Assembly: GCF_002090135.1 (NCBI RefSeq) | Contig: NZ_BBRL01000004.1 | Span: 1,054,001 to 1,118,000, forward strand | Direction: 5' to 3' | DNA length: 64,000 nt | From: Demequina sp. NBRC 110055 | Lineage (GTDB): Bacteria > Actinomycetota > Actinomycetes > Actinomycetales > Demequinaceae | Shown here: in pieces, positions 42,349-50,042 of the stretch | Numbering within the stretch: the stretch's first letter is position 1 | How the letters are laid out: the number at the start of each line of letters is the position of its first letter | Position numbers and translations under genes: made by a program | Notes under the pieces: model-generated | Seen by the model: only the letters and a program-made list of their open reading frames with translations | The model's database searches: none | What the model was told of the DNA's origin: nothing

Positions 42349-42915
42349 ATGAGCCACGCCACGGACATCACCGTCATCGCCACGGGCGGCACCATCGACA
42401 AGGAGTACCTGCTCTCGGGTGACCTCGCGGTGGGGGAGCCTGCCGCGACGCGCATCCTGCACACGATGGTGCCGTCAGTCACCGTGCGGGTGGTCGGCGT
42501 CCTCGCGATCGACAGCCGCGACATGACCGATGCCGACCGCGACGTGCTCGCCCGCGAGGTGGCGGCGACCGATGCGAGAGCCATCGTGATCACCCACGGC
42601 ACCGACACGATGGCTGACACCGCCGAATACCTGGCCGCGCGCGTGTCGGACGGCGTCACGGTCGTCCTCACCGGGGCGCTGCGGCCCGAGACCGTGGCCG
42701 GGACCGACGCACACGTGAACCTGGGGTTTGCGCTCGCCGCTTCTCAGCTTGCGGGTCAGGGCGTATACGTGGCGATGGGCGCGCGGCTGTTTCCCGCGGG
42801 CGCGGTCCGCAAGGACCTCGCGACGGGGGCGTTTGTCGCGACGGTGGGCTCACGCCCGACGGCCCACCAGCGCGACGTCACTGACGGGCGAAGCGGGGAA
42901 TGGAATCGAGAGTGA
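42349..42915 (+). CDS. Single-domain asparaginase-like protein
   Basis: A 188-residue protein matching only the N-terminal domain of L-asparaginases. It has VIATGGTIDKEY (first active-site Thr near residue 12) and the second-site motif THGTDTMADTAEYL (near 85). Full asparaginases are about 320 residues, and the C-terminal domain is missing. Short proteins of this type exist in other bacteria, so this is likely a real variant rather than a fragment. GGGAGGA precedes the ATG, 56 bp after EcfT, so it may belong to the ECF operon. Its last 38 bp overlap the convergent GH31 gene. Confidence 0.75.
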   Translation: MSHATDITVIATGGTIDKEYLLSGDLAVGEPAATRILHTMVPSVTVRVVGVLAIDSRDMTDADRDVLAREVAATDARAIVITHGTDTMADTAEYLAARVSDGVTVVLTGALRPETVAGTDAHVNLGFALAASQLAGQGVYVAMGARLFPAGAVRKDLATGAFVATVGSRPTAHQRDVTDGRSGEWNRE

Positions 42916-44503
42916 CGTCAGCGGTGACTGTGCACGGTCCCTCGTAGGCGGTGCCGTCAAGGCCTCGCCACTGCCCGTCGGGCAAATGCACCACCCGCGT
43001 GCGTGCGCCGGGTTCGATCACCGGAGCGACGATGAGATCGGGGCCGAGGAAATACTGGTCCGTCACATCCGCCATTCCCGTCGCGTGGTACTCCATCGGT
43101 CGAAGCATCGGCTCGCCGGTAAGTGCGGCGTTGTCGAGGAGCTGTGAGATGAGCGGCATCAATGACTCACGCAAGGCCAAGGCCGCCTCCACTGCCGCGA
43201 GGTGCCGCGCGTCGAGCACGCGGAAGGGGAGCACAGAGAACTGCGCCATCGGGGCCATCGCCGCCACCTGCGCGTAACGTACGAAGAACTCTTGGTCGAT
43301 CTCCGTCTGAGTCGACATTGAGGTGATCTCACCGCCGCCGATCATGTCGGGACAGACGTAGGGGTGGCCGATCATGCCTTGCGCGAGCATTTCGGGAATG
43401 AGCGCGCCGATGCCCTCCGGACCCCACAGTGGAGGCTTGTCCTGCAGTCGCTGCGCGAGCGGCTGTCCGCCCGACTTCCACGAGGCGCGGTACTCGTTGA
43501 ACGGGTAGCGACTACCGAGCGAGGCCCACGCTTCGCACTGATCGACGGGCTGCGCTCCTGCCGCGGTCAGGTCGTCGGCGCGAAAGTCGCGGATGTCACC
43601 GCCGTCGAATTTGAACCCGTCGATGCCAACGTCGTGGACGAGGCGATCGAGTTGGTCAGTCATCCATGTGCGCGCTCGCGGATGTGAGAGGTCGAGTACA
43701 GCGCTAAGGCCGTTCCACCAACGACGTACGGCGGTGCGGCCCGATGCCTCACGGACGAGCAGGCCCTCGCTCTCGAGCGAACGAAAGGCCGCCGAATCCG
43801 GGCTGACGAATGGCACAACCCAGAGCATCACGTGGAAGCCTTGGCGATGGAGGATCCGCGTCATCTCGGCTGGATCGGGGAAGCGCGCGGGGTCGAAGTG
43901 CCATGTGCCATAGTCCGGAGACCAGCAGTCATCGATGAACAACGTTCCCGGCCTCATACCCGCATCCAGAATCCGCTGCGCGTAGGCGAGCACCGACGCC
44001 TGGGTGGGGTGGTAGGGCTGTTCAATCCACGTGTTGTATTGCGGCGCGGTGAAAAGTTCACGGGCGGGAGTCGAGCCAGATGCAGGGAAGTAGCGCGCCG
44101 AGGCGGCACGGAAAGCCTCACCCAGCGTCGAACCTGCGCGTTCGCTGACGAGCTCGTGGCCGCGCGCGTTGAGCGTGCCGTCCGCGAAGGTGAAGCTGAA
44201 GGGCCGTGGCGACCAGACGATGCGTCCGGTGGTCGATACCAGTAATGGGGCTGCCTGGTTGGAAGGCTTTCCCTCCTCCAGGAGTGCGGAAGAGGCATGT
44301 GGGGCCGCGAGGTCACGAGTAAAGCGGCGCCCGCCATAGGGCAAGGCATGCGCGTCCTCGACGGCGCCACCCCACCACCGTTCGCCCGGCTCGAGCGCGA
44401 GAGTCACCTCGGTGGCGGGTTGCGTCGCTGGGGCGGACGTGAGGGTGGCAGGCGGCTGGAGCGTCAAGGTATGTCCTTGCGGTCGAGGCCGGAGCGAGGT
44501 CAA
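42878..44503 (-). CDS. GH31-family glycoside hydrolase
   Basis: A 541-residue cytosolic enzyme of glycoside hydrolase family 31. The barrel has TAPQYNTWIEQ, LFIDDCWSPDYGTWHFD, the nucleophile Asp in GIDGFKFDGGDI, and HPYVCPDMIGGG as the later substrate-loop motif. GH31 includes alpha-glucosidases, alpha-xylosidases and alpha-galactosidases; the short length and motif set resemble the alpha-galactosidase type, but this is uncertain. The start is TTG 44503 with a weak ribosome site. Two palindromic sites lie upstream, shared with the divergent LacI gene. No signal peptide is seen. Confidence 0.85.
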   Translation of the reverse strand: MTSLRPRPQGHTLTLQPPATLTSAPATQPATEVTLALEPGERWWGGAVEDAHALPYGGRRFTRDLAAPHASSALLEEGKPSNQAAPLLVSTTGRIVWSPRPFSFTFADGTLNARGHELVSERAGSTLGEAFRAASARYFPASGSTPARELFTAPQYNTWIEQPYHPTQASVLAYAQRILDAGMRPGTLFIDDCWSPDYGTWHFDPARFPDPAEMTRILHRQGFHVMLWVVPFVSPDSAAFRSLESEGLLVREASGRTAVRRWWNGLSAVLDLSHPRARTWMTDQLDRLVHDVGIDGFKFDGGDIRDFRADDLTAAGAQPVDQCEAWASLGSRYPFNEYRASWKSGGQPLAQRLQDKPPLWGPEGIGALIPEMLAQGMIGHPYVCPDMIGGGEITSMSTQTEIDQEFFVRYAQVAAMAPMAQFSVLPFRVLDARHLAAVEAALALRESLMPLISQLLDNAALTGEPMLRPMEYHATGMADVTDQYFLGPDLIVAPVIEPGARTRVVHLPDGQWRGLDGTAYEGPCTVTADVTLDSIPRFARQ

Positions 44504-44523
44504 GTCGCCCGGCGAGTCGTCGT

Positions 44524-44551
44524 CGATACGAATCAGCGTTGATACGTATCG
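44524..44551. promoter_or_regulatory. Paired LacI operators between GH31 and lacI
   Basis: The cores GATACGAATC (44525-44534) and GATACGTATC (44541-44550, a perfect palindrome) have centres 16 bp apart. They lie 21 bp upstream of the GH31 start and about 105 bp upstream of the LacI gene. TAATAG (44557-44552 on the minus strand) could be a GH31 -10 box. The same motif occurs before the YesL operon and the secreted glycosidase, so these are most likely sites of the LacI protein encoded next door. Confidence 0.7.
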
Positions 44552-44655
44552 CTATTACCGGCAACCGTAGGGCGTGCGCGACGGGGGCGCAAGTCTCGGA
44601 GGCTTGTGCGCGCCTTGTGGCCAGGCCGCTGCAGTGATCGCCTAGGTTGTGTGCC

Positions 44656-45705
44656 ATGGCAGACACGCAGGGCAAGGGTGCTCGTTCTCGGCCCACCAGC
44701 AAGGACGTGGCGGCGCTGGCTGGCGTCGCTCAGAGCACCGTGTCGTACGTTCTCACCGGGAAGCGTGCGATCTCACCCGAGACCCGTCGGCGTGTCGAGG
44801 ACGCGATTCGCGAACTCACGTACCACCCCAATGCGGGAGCACGTGCATTGCGAGGGGCGCGCACAAATGTCGTTGCGCTCGTTGTCCGGTTGGGCGTTGA
44901 GGCGGACCTCAATGAGACCGTGCCCTACCTCGAGACGGTCATGGGGGAGGCGCGTGCCCGCGACTATGAGGTCGTCATGAATACGGCTGACGAGGGGCCC
45001 GAGGGTCTCGAGCGACTTGCCGGAAGGCGCATTGCAGACGCATTCGTGCTCATGGATGTGCGGACCGATGATCCCCGCCTCGACGCTGCAGCAGGGCTCG
45101 AGCTTCCCGTGGTGCTTTTCGGTCGGCCCGCGGATCGCCATGGATTGGACGCGGTGGACTTTGACACCAGGCGCGCGGCCGAACTGCTCGTCGATGAGCT
45201 CGCCGACACCAACCACCGGCGGGTGGTGCTCGTCGGCGAGGGACCCGGCTTCAGTGCGACCGACCTGCGGTTTATTCGAGAGTTTCACGAGGGTGCGATC
45301 GCGCGCGCACGTGAGCGTGCGATGAGTATCGACATCGTCTCCCGGGAGCGGGAAGGCTGGGCTGGGATGGAGACGGCCGCGGCCCGCATCTTTGCGCACG
45401 CGGACGACCGCCTCGGCATTATCGCCCGCACGCCCCAGGTCACTGAGTGGGTGGCTCAGCTCGCGAGGATTCGTGAGTTGAAGGTGGGGCGCGACGTGTC
45501 GCTCGTAAGCATGTGCACCGACGCGAATGCGCAACTCTTTGAGCCGGCGGTGACCAATGTGTCACCTCAGCCTGATCGGCTCTCCCGGCTAGGCATGGAT
45601 GTGCTCTTTGCCCGCATCGAGGGCGACGAGAGCCCGGCGCGGCTCCAGCTGGTTTCCCCAGAGCCGCCTGTCCGCCGCGGCAGCACGGTCCTCTTCCCTG
45701 CGTAA
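44656..45705 (+). CDS. LacI-family regulator of the glycan locus
   Basis: A 349-residue LacI protein: HTH TSKDVAALAGVAQSTVSYVL (about residues 14-33), hinge helix NAGARALRG and a sensor domain from NVVALVVRL to the C-terminus. ATG 44656 follows TAGGTT (44643-44648) by 7 nt, so a leaderless message is likely. It sits between the GH31 gene and the long ABC/glycosidase operon. Palindromes with the LacI-typical central CG occur at all three promoters, so it is the probable local repressor, relieved by a sugar imported through the locus. Confidence 0.9.
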   Translation: MADTQGKGARSRPTSKDVAALAGVAQSTVSYVLTGKRAISPETRRRVEDAIRELTYHPNAGARALRGARTNVVALVVRLGVEADLNETVPYLETVMGEARARDYEVVMNTADEGPEGLERLAGRRIADAFVLMDVRTDDPRLDAAAGLELPVVLFGRPADRHGLDAVDFDTRRAAELLVDELADTNHRRVVLVGEGPGFSATDLRFIREFHEGAIARARERAMSIDIVSREREGWAGMETAAARIFAHADDRLGIIARTPQVTEWVAQLARIRELKVGRDVSLVSMCTDANAQLFEPAVTNVSPQPDRLSRLGMDVLFARIEGDESPARLQLVSPEPPVRRGSTVLFPA

Positions 45706-45746
45706 CATGCGCGGCTGACCCCGTCGCGCGACCACACGCGTCGCGC

Positions 45747-45798
45747 TTGTCAAAACCATCATCCGCGCGTATGGTGACGCATGTCGATTCGAATCGAC
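45747..45798 (+). promoter_or_regulatory. Promoter and operator of the yesL-ABC operon
   Basis: TTGTCA (45747-45752), a 17-nt spacer and TATGGT (45770-45775) form a clear promoter with start near 45782. A perfect 16-bp palindrome GTCGATTCGAATCGAC (45783-45798) begins at that start point. Its core GATTCGAATC is one change per half from GATACGTATC. A LacI repressor bound here would block initiation. Confidence 0.72.
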
Positions 45799-45846
45799 AG
45801 TGAATTGGAGCGTCGAAAGCTCCCCTCAACGGAGAGGTTTTGGGTC

Positions 45847-46515
45847 ATGCAAGCATCGCGTACGGGATCACTCCTTTACGAAGCCGCCGATTGGGTGATC
45901 TGGACCCTGTCGCTCGCGATGTTCTGGATCCTCGGCACCATGGCTGGTCTCGTGGTGCTGGGGCTGGGACCCGCAACAGAGGCGGCGGCGACCCTGGTTC
46001 GCGAGCGGTCGCTTGGTCGTGCCGACCGGGTCTGGCGTGACGGTCCGCGGTTCTGGCTCGCATCCTTCGCCGGTGCCCAAGCCGCAGTTCTCCCCCTTGC
46101 CGTCGTCGTGAGCGTGCTCGCGGTCAACCTTCTCGCGACTCGCAGCGCGGGCGCCGACCTCACGTGGCTGCGCGTGATGTTGCTCGTGGCGATGGCCATC
46201 GTGTTGGTGGCGCTCGGGTGGGTGGGGCCGATGCGTGCGCACTACGAGATCGCTCCGTGGCGCGCGCCGTCACTGGCGGTGCGCATGGTGCTCGCGCGGC
46301 CCTTTTCCGCCGCACTCGCCATTCTTGTCGGCGCAGCCATCGCGGCCGCCGTTAACTTCTTCCCCCTCGCGGTCCTCGCCGCGCCGGGGGCGTGGGTAGT
46401 AGCAAACACGCTGCTAGCCCTTCATTTCTTCGCCGATAACGAGGCCCGGCGAAGCGGTGTCAGAGACGACTCCGAGACCTTTGGCCTTCCTGCGCGTCCG
46501 CTGCGGACGCACTGA
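45847..46515 (+). CDS. DUF624 (YesL-like) membrane protein
   Basis: A 222-residue protein of the YesL family with five or so membrane helices and the entry MQASRTGSLLYEAADWV. YesL proteins occur at the head of carbohydrate ABC-transporter operons of the LplABC type, as here. Their role is unclear, perhaps an accessory to the transporter. ATG 45847, with GGAGAGG upstream, is chosen because the upstream in-frame ATG (45781) falls in the operator and before the predicted transcript start. Confidence 0.85.
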   Translation: MQASRTGSLLYEAADWVIWTLSLAMFWILGTMAGLVVLGLGPATEAAATLVRERSLGRADRVWRDGPRFWLASFAGAQAAVLPLAVVVSVLAVNLLATRSAGADLTWLRVMLLVAMAIVLVALGWVGPMRAHYEIAPWRAPSLAVRMVLARPFSAALAILVGAAIAAAVNFFPLAVLAAPGAWVVANTLLALHFFADNEARRSGVRDDSETFGLPARPLRTH

Positions 46516-46535
46516 TCACGAGAGGCAATACCGAC

Positions 46536-48098
46536 ATGACAAAGATGTCTCGCCGTCGCGGCTTCATCGCCGCCGGCATCGGCTCGGGCCTGCTGGCCAC
46601 CACCGCCCTCGCGGGGTGCTCAGGCGACGCCGCGGAGGAGTCGAAGTACTTCGACGCGGACGGCAACCTGACAATGCTCGACATCATGGTCGAGTTCTAC
46701 ACCGATGCGGCGCCGGACCCCGAGGGTGACCTTCATCAGGCCCTCGAGGAGCTTGCTGGGGTCGACCTCGACATCACATGGGTGCCCAACTCGAACTACG
46801 CCGACAAGGTCGCGACGACCCTCGCTTCGGGGGACATCCCTGCGGTGATGGCGGTACCTCAGAAGACGTCGGCGTTCGTGCAGAATGCCGAAGCCGGGGG
46901 ATTTTGGGACATCACCGACCAGATCGCCGACTACCCCAACCTCCAGCCGTACGACGACGACGTGTTCGCGAACACTCTTGTGAACGGAGTTTCGTACGGC
47001 ATCATGCGCTGGCGTGATCCGATGCGCACCACCGTCACCTACCGCGCTGACTGGCTCGAGAACCTCGGCCTCGAGGTGCCGGAAACCGTCGAAGATCTCT
47101 GGGCGGTCTCCGAGGCGTTCACCCACGACGACCCCGACGGCAATGGCGAAGACGACACCTACGGACTCATCTTCAGTAACTGGAGTGACCTCAACACGGG
47201 CACGCCCTTCGACGCCCTTCAGACCTGGTACGGAGCACCGAACGGGTGGGGTGTGATCGACGGCACGGTCACGCCTGACGTCGTCACCGACCAGTTCCTC
47301 GAGGCCAACACTGCGCTGCGGGAGGCCTACGCCGACGGCCAGGTCAATCAGGACTTCCCCACGCTCGACTCCGCCAACTGGAACGACCCCTTCTTCAATG
47401 GTCAGGGCGGCATCATCATCGGTTCCGGATCGACCGCCAAGGGCCTGCTTGGACTGTTTAAGGAGTCTGACCCCGACAATTACGGGGACTACGTGACGAT
47501 CAGCGGCAGCCTCGCTGCAGCCGACGGCGAACTTCACGCGCTCCCCACCACCGGATCGGATGGCGTCATGGCGATCTCGAAGTCGGCCATCACGACGGAA
47601 GAGCAGCTGGACAAGGTGCTCGAGGTCCTCGACAAGCTCAACTCCGAAGAGGCGCAGCGCCTCATGGTGAACGGGATTGAGGGCGTGAGCTACGAGGTGG
47701 TCGATGGATTCTCGCAGCCCATCACCGATACCCCCGAGGGCGAGACGATGAACGCCGACACGAGCGCCTTCGGCCTCGTGAACATGGCCCAGAACGGCCG
47801 CAAGTTCTACGTCAAGGCACCCGACGGCGAGGCCGACAAGGCTCTCGTGTCGGAGCAGATCGACATCATGGCGCACGACCTTGACTACGCGGTGCCGAAC
47901 GTTGGCCTCGCGTACGTGACGCCCACCCAGGCGGACAAGCAGACGCAGCTGGCCAACATCATCATCGATGCCAGGACCAAGTACGTGGTCGGACAGATCG
48001 ATGAGGCCGGATTCCGCGCCGAGATCCAGCGCTGGCTCGACGAGGGCGGTCAGCAAATTGTGGATGAGCTCAACGAGGCGTACAGCGCCGATCACTAG
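46536..48098 (+). CDS. Carbohydrate ABC transporter substrate-binding lipoprotein (LplA-like)
   Basis: A 520-residue extracellular solute-binding protein. It has a basic SRRRGF start that could be Tat-type, a hydrophobic stretch and the lipobox LAGC, so it should be a membrane-anchored lipoprotein. The size and acidic surface resemble the LplA/YtcQ group that binds oligosaccharides, including pectin- or alginate-like fragments. It is followed by a stem-loop and two permease genes. No dedicated ATPase is encoded here; such systems usually share MsmK/UgpC-type ATPases encoded elsewhere. Confidence 0.9.
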   Translation: MTKMSRRRGFIAAGIGSGLLATTALAGCSGDAAEESKYFDADGNLTMLDIMVEFYTDAAPDPEGDLHQALEELAGVDLDITWVPNSNYADKVATTLASGDIPAVMAVPQKTSAFVQNAEAGGFWDITDQIADYPNLQPYDDDVFANTLVNGVSYGIMRWRDPMRTTVTYRADWLENLGLEVPETVEDLWAVSEAFTHDDPDGNGEDDTYGLIFSNWSDLNTGTPFDALQTWYGAPNGWGVIDGTVTPDVVTDQFLEANTALREAYADGQVNQDFPTLDSANWNDPFFNGQGGIIIGSGSTAKGLLGLFKESDPDNYGDYVTISGSLAAADGELHALPTTGSDGVMAISKSAITTEEQLDKVLEVLDKLNSEEAQRLMVNGIEGVSYEVVDGFSQPITDTPEGETMNADTSAFGLVNMAQNGRKFYVKAPDGEADKALVSEQIDIMAHDLDYAVPNVGLAYVTPTQADKQTQLANIIIDARTKYVVGQIDEAGFRAEIQRWLDEGGQQIVDELNEAYSADH

Positions 48099-48110
48099 AA
48101 CGCGGCGGTC

Positions 48111-48131
48111 CGGGGAGGCTTGTCCTCCCCG
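48111..48131 (+). other. Intercistronic stem-loop after the binding-protein gene
   Basis: CGGGGAGG (48111-48118) pairs with CCTCCCCG (48124-48131) around a 5-nt loop. Hairpins here commonly stabilise the abundant binding-protein message and reduce downstream transcription. Confidence 0.6.
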
Positions 48132-48179
48132 TACCGGCGTCGCGTCGTTCCATAAGGCTCACGAGAGAGGAGTCCAGCG

Positions 48180-49157
48180 ATGGCGGTGGACACGTACGAG
48201 GTAAAGGCGCCAGCGCCCGACGGCGAGGTCCGGGAAACCGCGCGCCCGCGGAAGGTGCCGCTGCAGGTGCGGCTCCTGCAGTACCGATGGCTCATGCTGC
48301 TTCTGCTCCCGGGAGTCATCTACTTCGTGGTCTTCAAGTACATGCCCATGTACGGGGTGACGCTCGCGTTCAAGGACTACGTCCCGGTGCTGGGATGGTC
48401 GGACAGCCCGTGGGTAGGCCTCAAGCACTTTGACCGGATGTTCACGTCGCCGGACTTCCCGCGCGTGTTCTGGAACACCGTCGTGCTCGCGTTCCTCAAC
48501 GTCGTCATCGTGTTCCCGATGCCGATCATCGTCGCACTGATGCTCAACGAGCTGAGGGTGACAGTGTTGAAGCGCATGATCCAGACCGCGATTTACATCC
48601 CCCATTTCCTGTCGTGGGCGATTGTGGCGTCGATCACCTTCTTGTTGTTCGCCTACGGTGACGGTCCTCTCACCCTGCTCGTGGAACGCCTCACGGGCGA
48701 CACCGAGAGCATCCTCACGGATCCGGCGTGGTTCCGGCCGCTCATCATTTTGCAGACGCTGTGGAAGTCCGTGGGTTGGGGCACGATCATCTATCTCGCC
48801 GCCCTCGCTGGAGTCGACGCGTCACTGTACGAGGCCGCCCGCATCGACGGGGCAACGCGCATGCGGCAACTGTGGCATGTCACCCTTCCTGCGATCCGCA
48901 GCACCATCATTGTGATGCTGATCCTGCAAAGCGGGACCTTGCTGGATACGGGCTTCGAGCAGATCTACTTGATGACCAACTCGCTCAACCGTGGGGTCGC
49001 CGAGGTCCTTGACACCTACACCTATTACATGGGAATCGAGCAGGGTGCCTTCTCGTATTCCACTGCGGTGGGGCTGTTCAAGGGCGTCATCGGCGCGGTC
49101 CTCATCTTCGGCACGAACTTCCTCGCCAAGAAGTTCAACCAGAGCACTCTGTTCTAG
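48180..49157 (+). CDS. Carbohydrate ABC transporter permease, LplB-type
   Basis: A 325-residue inner-membrane permease with six predicted helices and the coupling-helix EAA motif YEAARIDGATRMRQLWHVTLP (near residue 222). The entry LLLPGVIYFVVFKYMPMYG is typical of LplB. A GAGAGGAG ribosome site precedes it. It works with the next gene and the upstream binding protein to import a glycan oligomer. Confidence 0.92.
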   Translation: MAVDTYEVKAPAPDGEVRETARPRKVPLQVRLLQYRWLMLLLLPGVIYFVVFKYMPMYGVTLAFKDYVPVLGWSDSPWVGLKHFDRMFTSPDFPRVFWNTVVLAFLNVVIVFPMPIIVALMLNELRVTVLKRMIQTAIYIPHFLSWAIVASITFLLFAYGDGPLTLLVERLTGDTESILTDPAWFRPLIILQTLWKSVGWGTIIYLAALAGVDASLYEAARIDGATRMRQLWHVTLPAIRSTIIVMLILQSGTLLDTGFEQIYLMTNSLNRGVAEVLDTYTYYMGIEQGAFSYSTAVGLFKGVIGAVLIFGTNFLAKKFNQSTLF

Positions 49158-49166
49158 GGATAGCGC

Positions 49167-50042
49167 ATGTCAGTTCACACCTCACGGTCCGAAAAGGCGC
49201 TCGATGTCACCAACGCCCTCGTTCTCATTGCTTTGGGGCTCGTCACCGTGGTGCCATTCATCTTCGTGATCGCGGGCTCATTCGCGACCGAGTCCGAGCT
49301 CACCGCCCGGCCCTTCTTCCTTTGGCCCGAGCAGTTCACGACGGCGTCCTATGACTTCATTTTGTCGACGGATACCTTCCTACGCAGCCTGCTCGTCACT
49401 GTCGGTGTCACGGTCTTTGGCACGCTCGTCCAACTCCTCTTGACGTTCACGATGGCGTATCCGCTGTCAAAGCGGTACCTGCCGGGTCGCACGCTGATTC
49501 TGAACCTCGTCGTGTTCACGATGGTGTTCACGGGTGGAATGATTCCCACGTTCTTGGTGGTCAAGAGCATGGGGCTGCTGGACTCTTACTGGGCGCTGAT
49601 CTTGCCGCTCGCGATCAGCCCCTTCTATCTGATCATCGTTAAGAATTTCTTCCAGGAGTTGCCTGAGGAGTTGCAGCAGGCGGCCAAAGTCGATGGTTGT
49701 AGCGAGATCGGCGTGTTCTTCCGCATCGTGCTGCCGCTGTCGAAGCCGGTACTCGCGACCTTTGCACTCTTTTACGCGGTGGGAATTTGGAACGACTTTA
49801 TGTCTCCGCTGCTGTATATCAACGACTCTTCGATGTGGACCCTTCAGATGTTTGTGCGCCAAGTCACGTCTTCGGCGAGCCTGAGCAACACGCTCGGCCA
49901 GACCAATCTCGACATCGTGCCGCCAGAGCAGGGTGTCCAGTTCGCCGTCATCGTGGCGGCGACCTTGCCCATTTTGATTCTGTACCCCTTCTTGCAAAAA
50001 CACTTTGCCAAGGGAATTCTCATTGGAGCGGTGAAGGGATGA
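49167..50042 (+). CDS. Carbohydrate ABC transporter permease, LplC/YtcP-type
   Basis: A 291-residue inner-membrane permease with six predicted helices. The EAA-like motif is QAAKVDGCSEIGVFFRIVLPL (near residue 170), and the entry VVPFIFVIAGSFAT is typical of the family. It starts 9 bp after the first permease. Its stop overlaps the ATG of the GH28-like gene (ATGA). Confidence 0.92.
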   Translation: MSVHTSRSEKALDVTNALVLIALGLVTVVPFIFVIAGSFATESELTARPFFLWPEQFTTASYDFILSTDTFLRSLLVTVGVTVFGTLVQLLLTFTMAYPLSKRYLPGRTLILNLVVFTMVFTGGMIPTFLVVKSMGLLDSYWALILPLAISPFYLIIVKNFFQELPEELQQAAKVDGCSEIGVFFRIVLPLSKPVLATFALFYAVGIWNDFMSPLLYINDSSMWTLQMFVRQVTSSASLSNTLGQTNLDIVPPEQGVQFAVIVAATLPILILYPFLQKHFAKGILIGAVKG

